DNA of 5,717 nucleotides from Flavobacteriales bacterium. GTDB taxonomy: Bacteria > Bacteroidota > Bacteroidia > Flavobacteriales_G > Salibacteraceae. The notes beneath the pieces are model-generated. The model was not told the origin of the DNA. It ran no database searches and saw only the letters and a list, made by a program, of their open reading frames with translations. Where the stretch lies: the NCBI GenBank assembly GCA_003499525.1, contig DNTB01000058.1, positions 1 to 5,717 of the forward strand, in the 5' to 3' direction. Both the position numbers and the translations under genes were made by a program. Shown in pieces: positions 4,918 to 5,717 of the stretch; positions within the stretch are counted from its first letter, which is position 1; each line of letters starts with the position of its first letter.

Positions 4918-5717
4918 TCACCTAGCCAAAGGAAATTTAGCAGATAACACCTCACCATCGGAAAGATTAACGTGAATGACATAGACCCCAATTGAAAGAT
5001 TCGTATGATCTATGCTAATTGTTTTATTTCTTAATCCTGATGAAGCATATACCATCTTACCAGCCATATCATAAACTTCTACTGAGCTTATGTCTGCATC
5101 AGCCGCCATGGCATCTATTGTGAGGTGATGCTCGCTCTGATACGTCACCACACCTCCGCCTATTGGCGTTATCTGTAAATTAGACTGTACCACACGGTCT
5201 GCTATGTTCTGTACCTTCGGATTCGCGTTCGTGCCATTCTCGAGTACCAAATAGAATCTTCCTAAGTAATCCCCTTTCATCATCCGTACCGAATGACTCA
5301 TTCCCGGTCTGATTTCTGTTCGGGTGCCTTTTACCCGGTCTTCTATGTACATCGTGTAGCCCGAAAACTGCTCCATCTTATTCACCTGAAACGTATGTAC
5401 TCCATCATACGACGTATGCAGATAGAGCGGAATCTCTTCTTCCGTGTCTTTCGCCACCGGAGGGATCCCCTGTATCACATAACCTCGCCTGCCAATCATC
5501 GTCATCAACGATACCGGGGGTAATTCCCCTTCATAACCCTGCTCTGCATCATACAACGCATCTCGTCCCATCGTCGCATCGTACTTCGTCCCTAACAACA
5601 CCTGATTCGAAGTAAACGTCGGGTGCGATACCGATAGGTACATCGTGCCATCTGTTGTGCCGACATTCCCCCGCTTATAAAACTCATCATTCGTCCCCGA
5701 GCGCATGCTGTTGTTGA
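4918..5717 (-). CDS. C-terminal part of a large T9SS-exported protein (5' end beyond window)
   Basis: The frame is open to the right edge: Asn-Asn-Ser precede the first Met at 5706, so that Met is internal and the gene starts outside the window. About 265 complete codons are visible, ending in TGA at 4920-4918. Counting from the Met: the segment around SMRSGTNDEFYKR, then YLSVSHPTF (23-31), KYDATMGRDALYDAEQGYEG (41-60), GYVIQGIPP (75-83), IPLYLHT (92-98), YTMYIEDR (117-124), MMKGDYLGRFYLVL (142-155), followed by a C-terminal sorting domain (about 190-262). The order 'N-S-M-R ... F-Y-R/K ... D-A ... Y-D-A', then a beta-sandwich-like segment and the tail, is the usual C-terminal architecture of large Bacteroidota T9SS cargo. 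The 119-base gap to the next gene and the shared strand allow co-transcription. The N-terminal function cannot be known from here. Confidence 0.9.
   Translation of the reverse strand, partial: NNSMRSGTNDEFYKRGNVGTTDGTMYLSVSHPTFTSNQVLLGTKYDATMGRDALYDAEQGYEGELPPVSLMTMIGRRGYVIQGIPPVAKDTEEEIPLYLHTSYDGVHTFQVNKMEQFSGYTMYIEDRVKGTRTEIRPGMSHSVRMMKGDYLGRFYLVLENGTNANPKVQNIADRVVQSNLQITPIGGGVVTYQSEHHLTIDAMAADADISSVEVYDMAGKMVYASSGLRNKTISIDHTNLSIGVYVIHVNLSDGEVLSAKFPLAR
4921..5139 (-). other. T9SS type A C-terminal sorting domain (Por secretion tail type)
   Basis: The last about 73 residues show the hallmark blocks of this domain: SSVEVYDMAGKMVY (207-220 from Met 5706), SIDHTNLSIGVYVIHVNL (231-248) and a closing KFPLAR. 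This matches the 'v-x-v-y-d-x-x-G-k-x-v ... l-x-x-G-x-Y-x-v-x-v ... K' pattern. In the family, the domain directs export through the T9SS outer-membrane channel and is normally removed, with attachment to the surface or release. The DNA is about 37% G+C over 4921-5100, against about 50% just upstream. Confidence 0.88.
5140..5717 (-). other. Pre-tail module of the upstream gene
   Basis: From the right edge to about residue 189 after Met 5706. It contains NSMRSG, EFYKRG, the acidic ATMGRDALYDAEQGYEG stretch and the RFYLVLENG strand near its end. Modules of this kind sit immediately before the sorting domain in Bacteroidota surface proteins; the role is probably structural. The partial codon at the edge ends in TC and could encode Phe, fitting the usual F-x-N-S-M-R start of this block (inference). 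Confidence 0.6.

Noticed and set aside
5293..5523. Plus-strand open frame of 76 codons
   Set aside because: Antisense to the pre-tail module of the upstream gene; no domain or plausible start.
5704..5706. ATG at 5706 as the true start of the upstream gene
   Set aside because: The frame stays open to the window edge, and the Met sits inside the conserved N-S-M-R block. A mature protein starting here would have no signal peptide although it ends in a T9SS sorting domain.

Overview
The window looks like a Bacteroidota chromosome (Cytophagales- or Flavobacteriales-like; the lineage cannot be fixed further from the sequence alone). The main evidence is a C-terminal type IX secretion (T9SS) sorting domain, a repeat-built secreted giant protein with an N-terminal signal peptide, AT-rich intergenic DNA and no clear Shine-Dalgarno sequence. 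Everything supported here is coded on the minus strand.

Layout, read in the direction of transcription (right to left). (1) 5717-4918: the 3' end of a large secreted-protein gene whose start lies outside the window. It encodes a conserved 'pre-tail' module followed by a T9SS type A sorting domain. (2) 4917-4799: a 119-base intergenic gap with a possible weak terminator and two overlapping candidate control elements. (3) 4798-1: the first 1,599 codons of a second giant secreted protein, open without a stop to the window edge. It has a 22-residue signal peptide, a Trp-rich N-terminal motif, a partial repeat, seven successive repeat units of about 167-218 residues (nt 4165 to about 317), and the beginning of a C-terminal module.

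The visible end of gene 3 and the visible start of gene 1 look like consecutive pieces of the same kind of C-terminal tail. The two genes are therefore probably neighbouring members of one surface-protein family, exported by Sec and then by T9SS. The likely role is a surface or extracellular adhesin or matrix protein. That is inferred from architecture; no catalytic motif was seen.

The most notable signals are the repeat ladder with three insert subtypes, and a mosaic base composition. Parts of both genes near the C-terminal modules are about 50% G+C, while the repeat body and the terminal sorting domain are roughly 33-41% G+C in the lines counted. I found no RNA gene, CRISPR array, insertion sequence or defence system.
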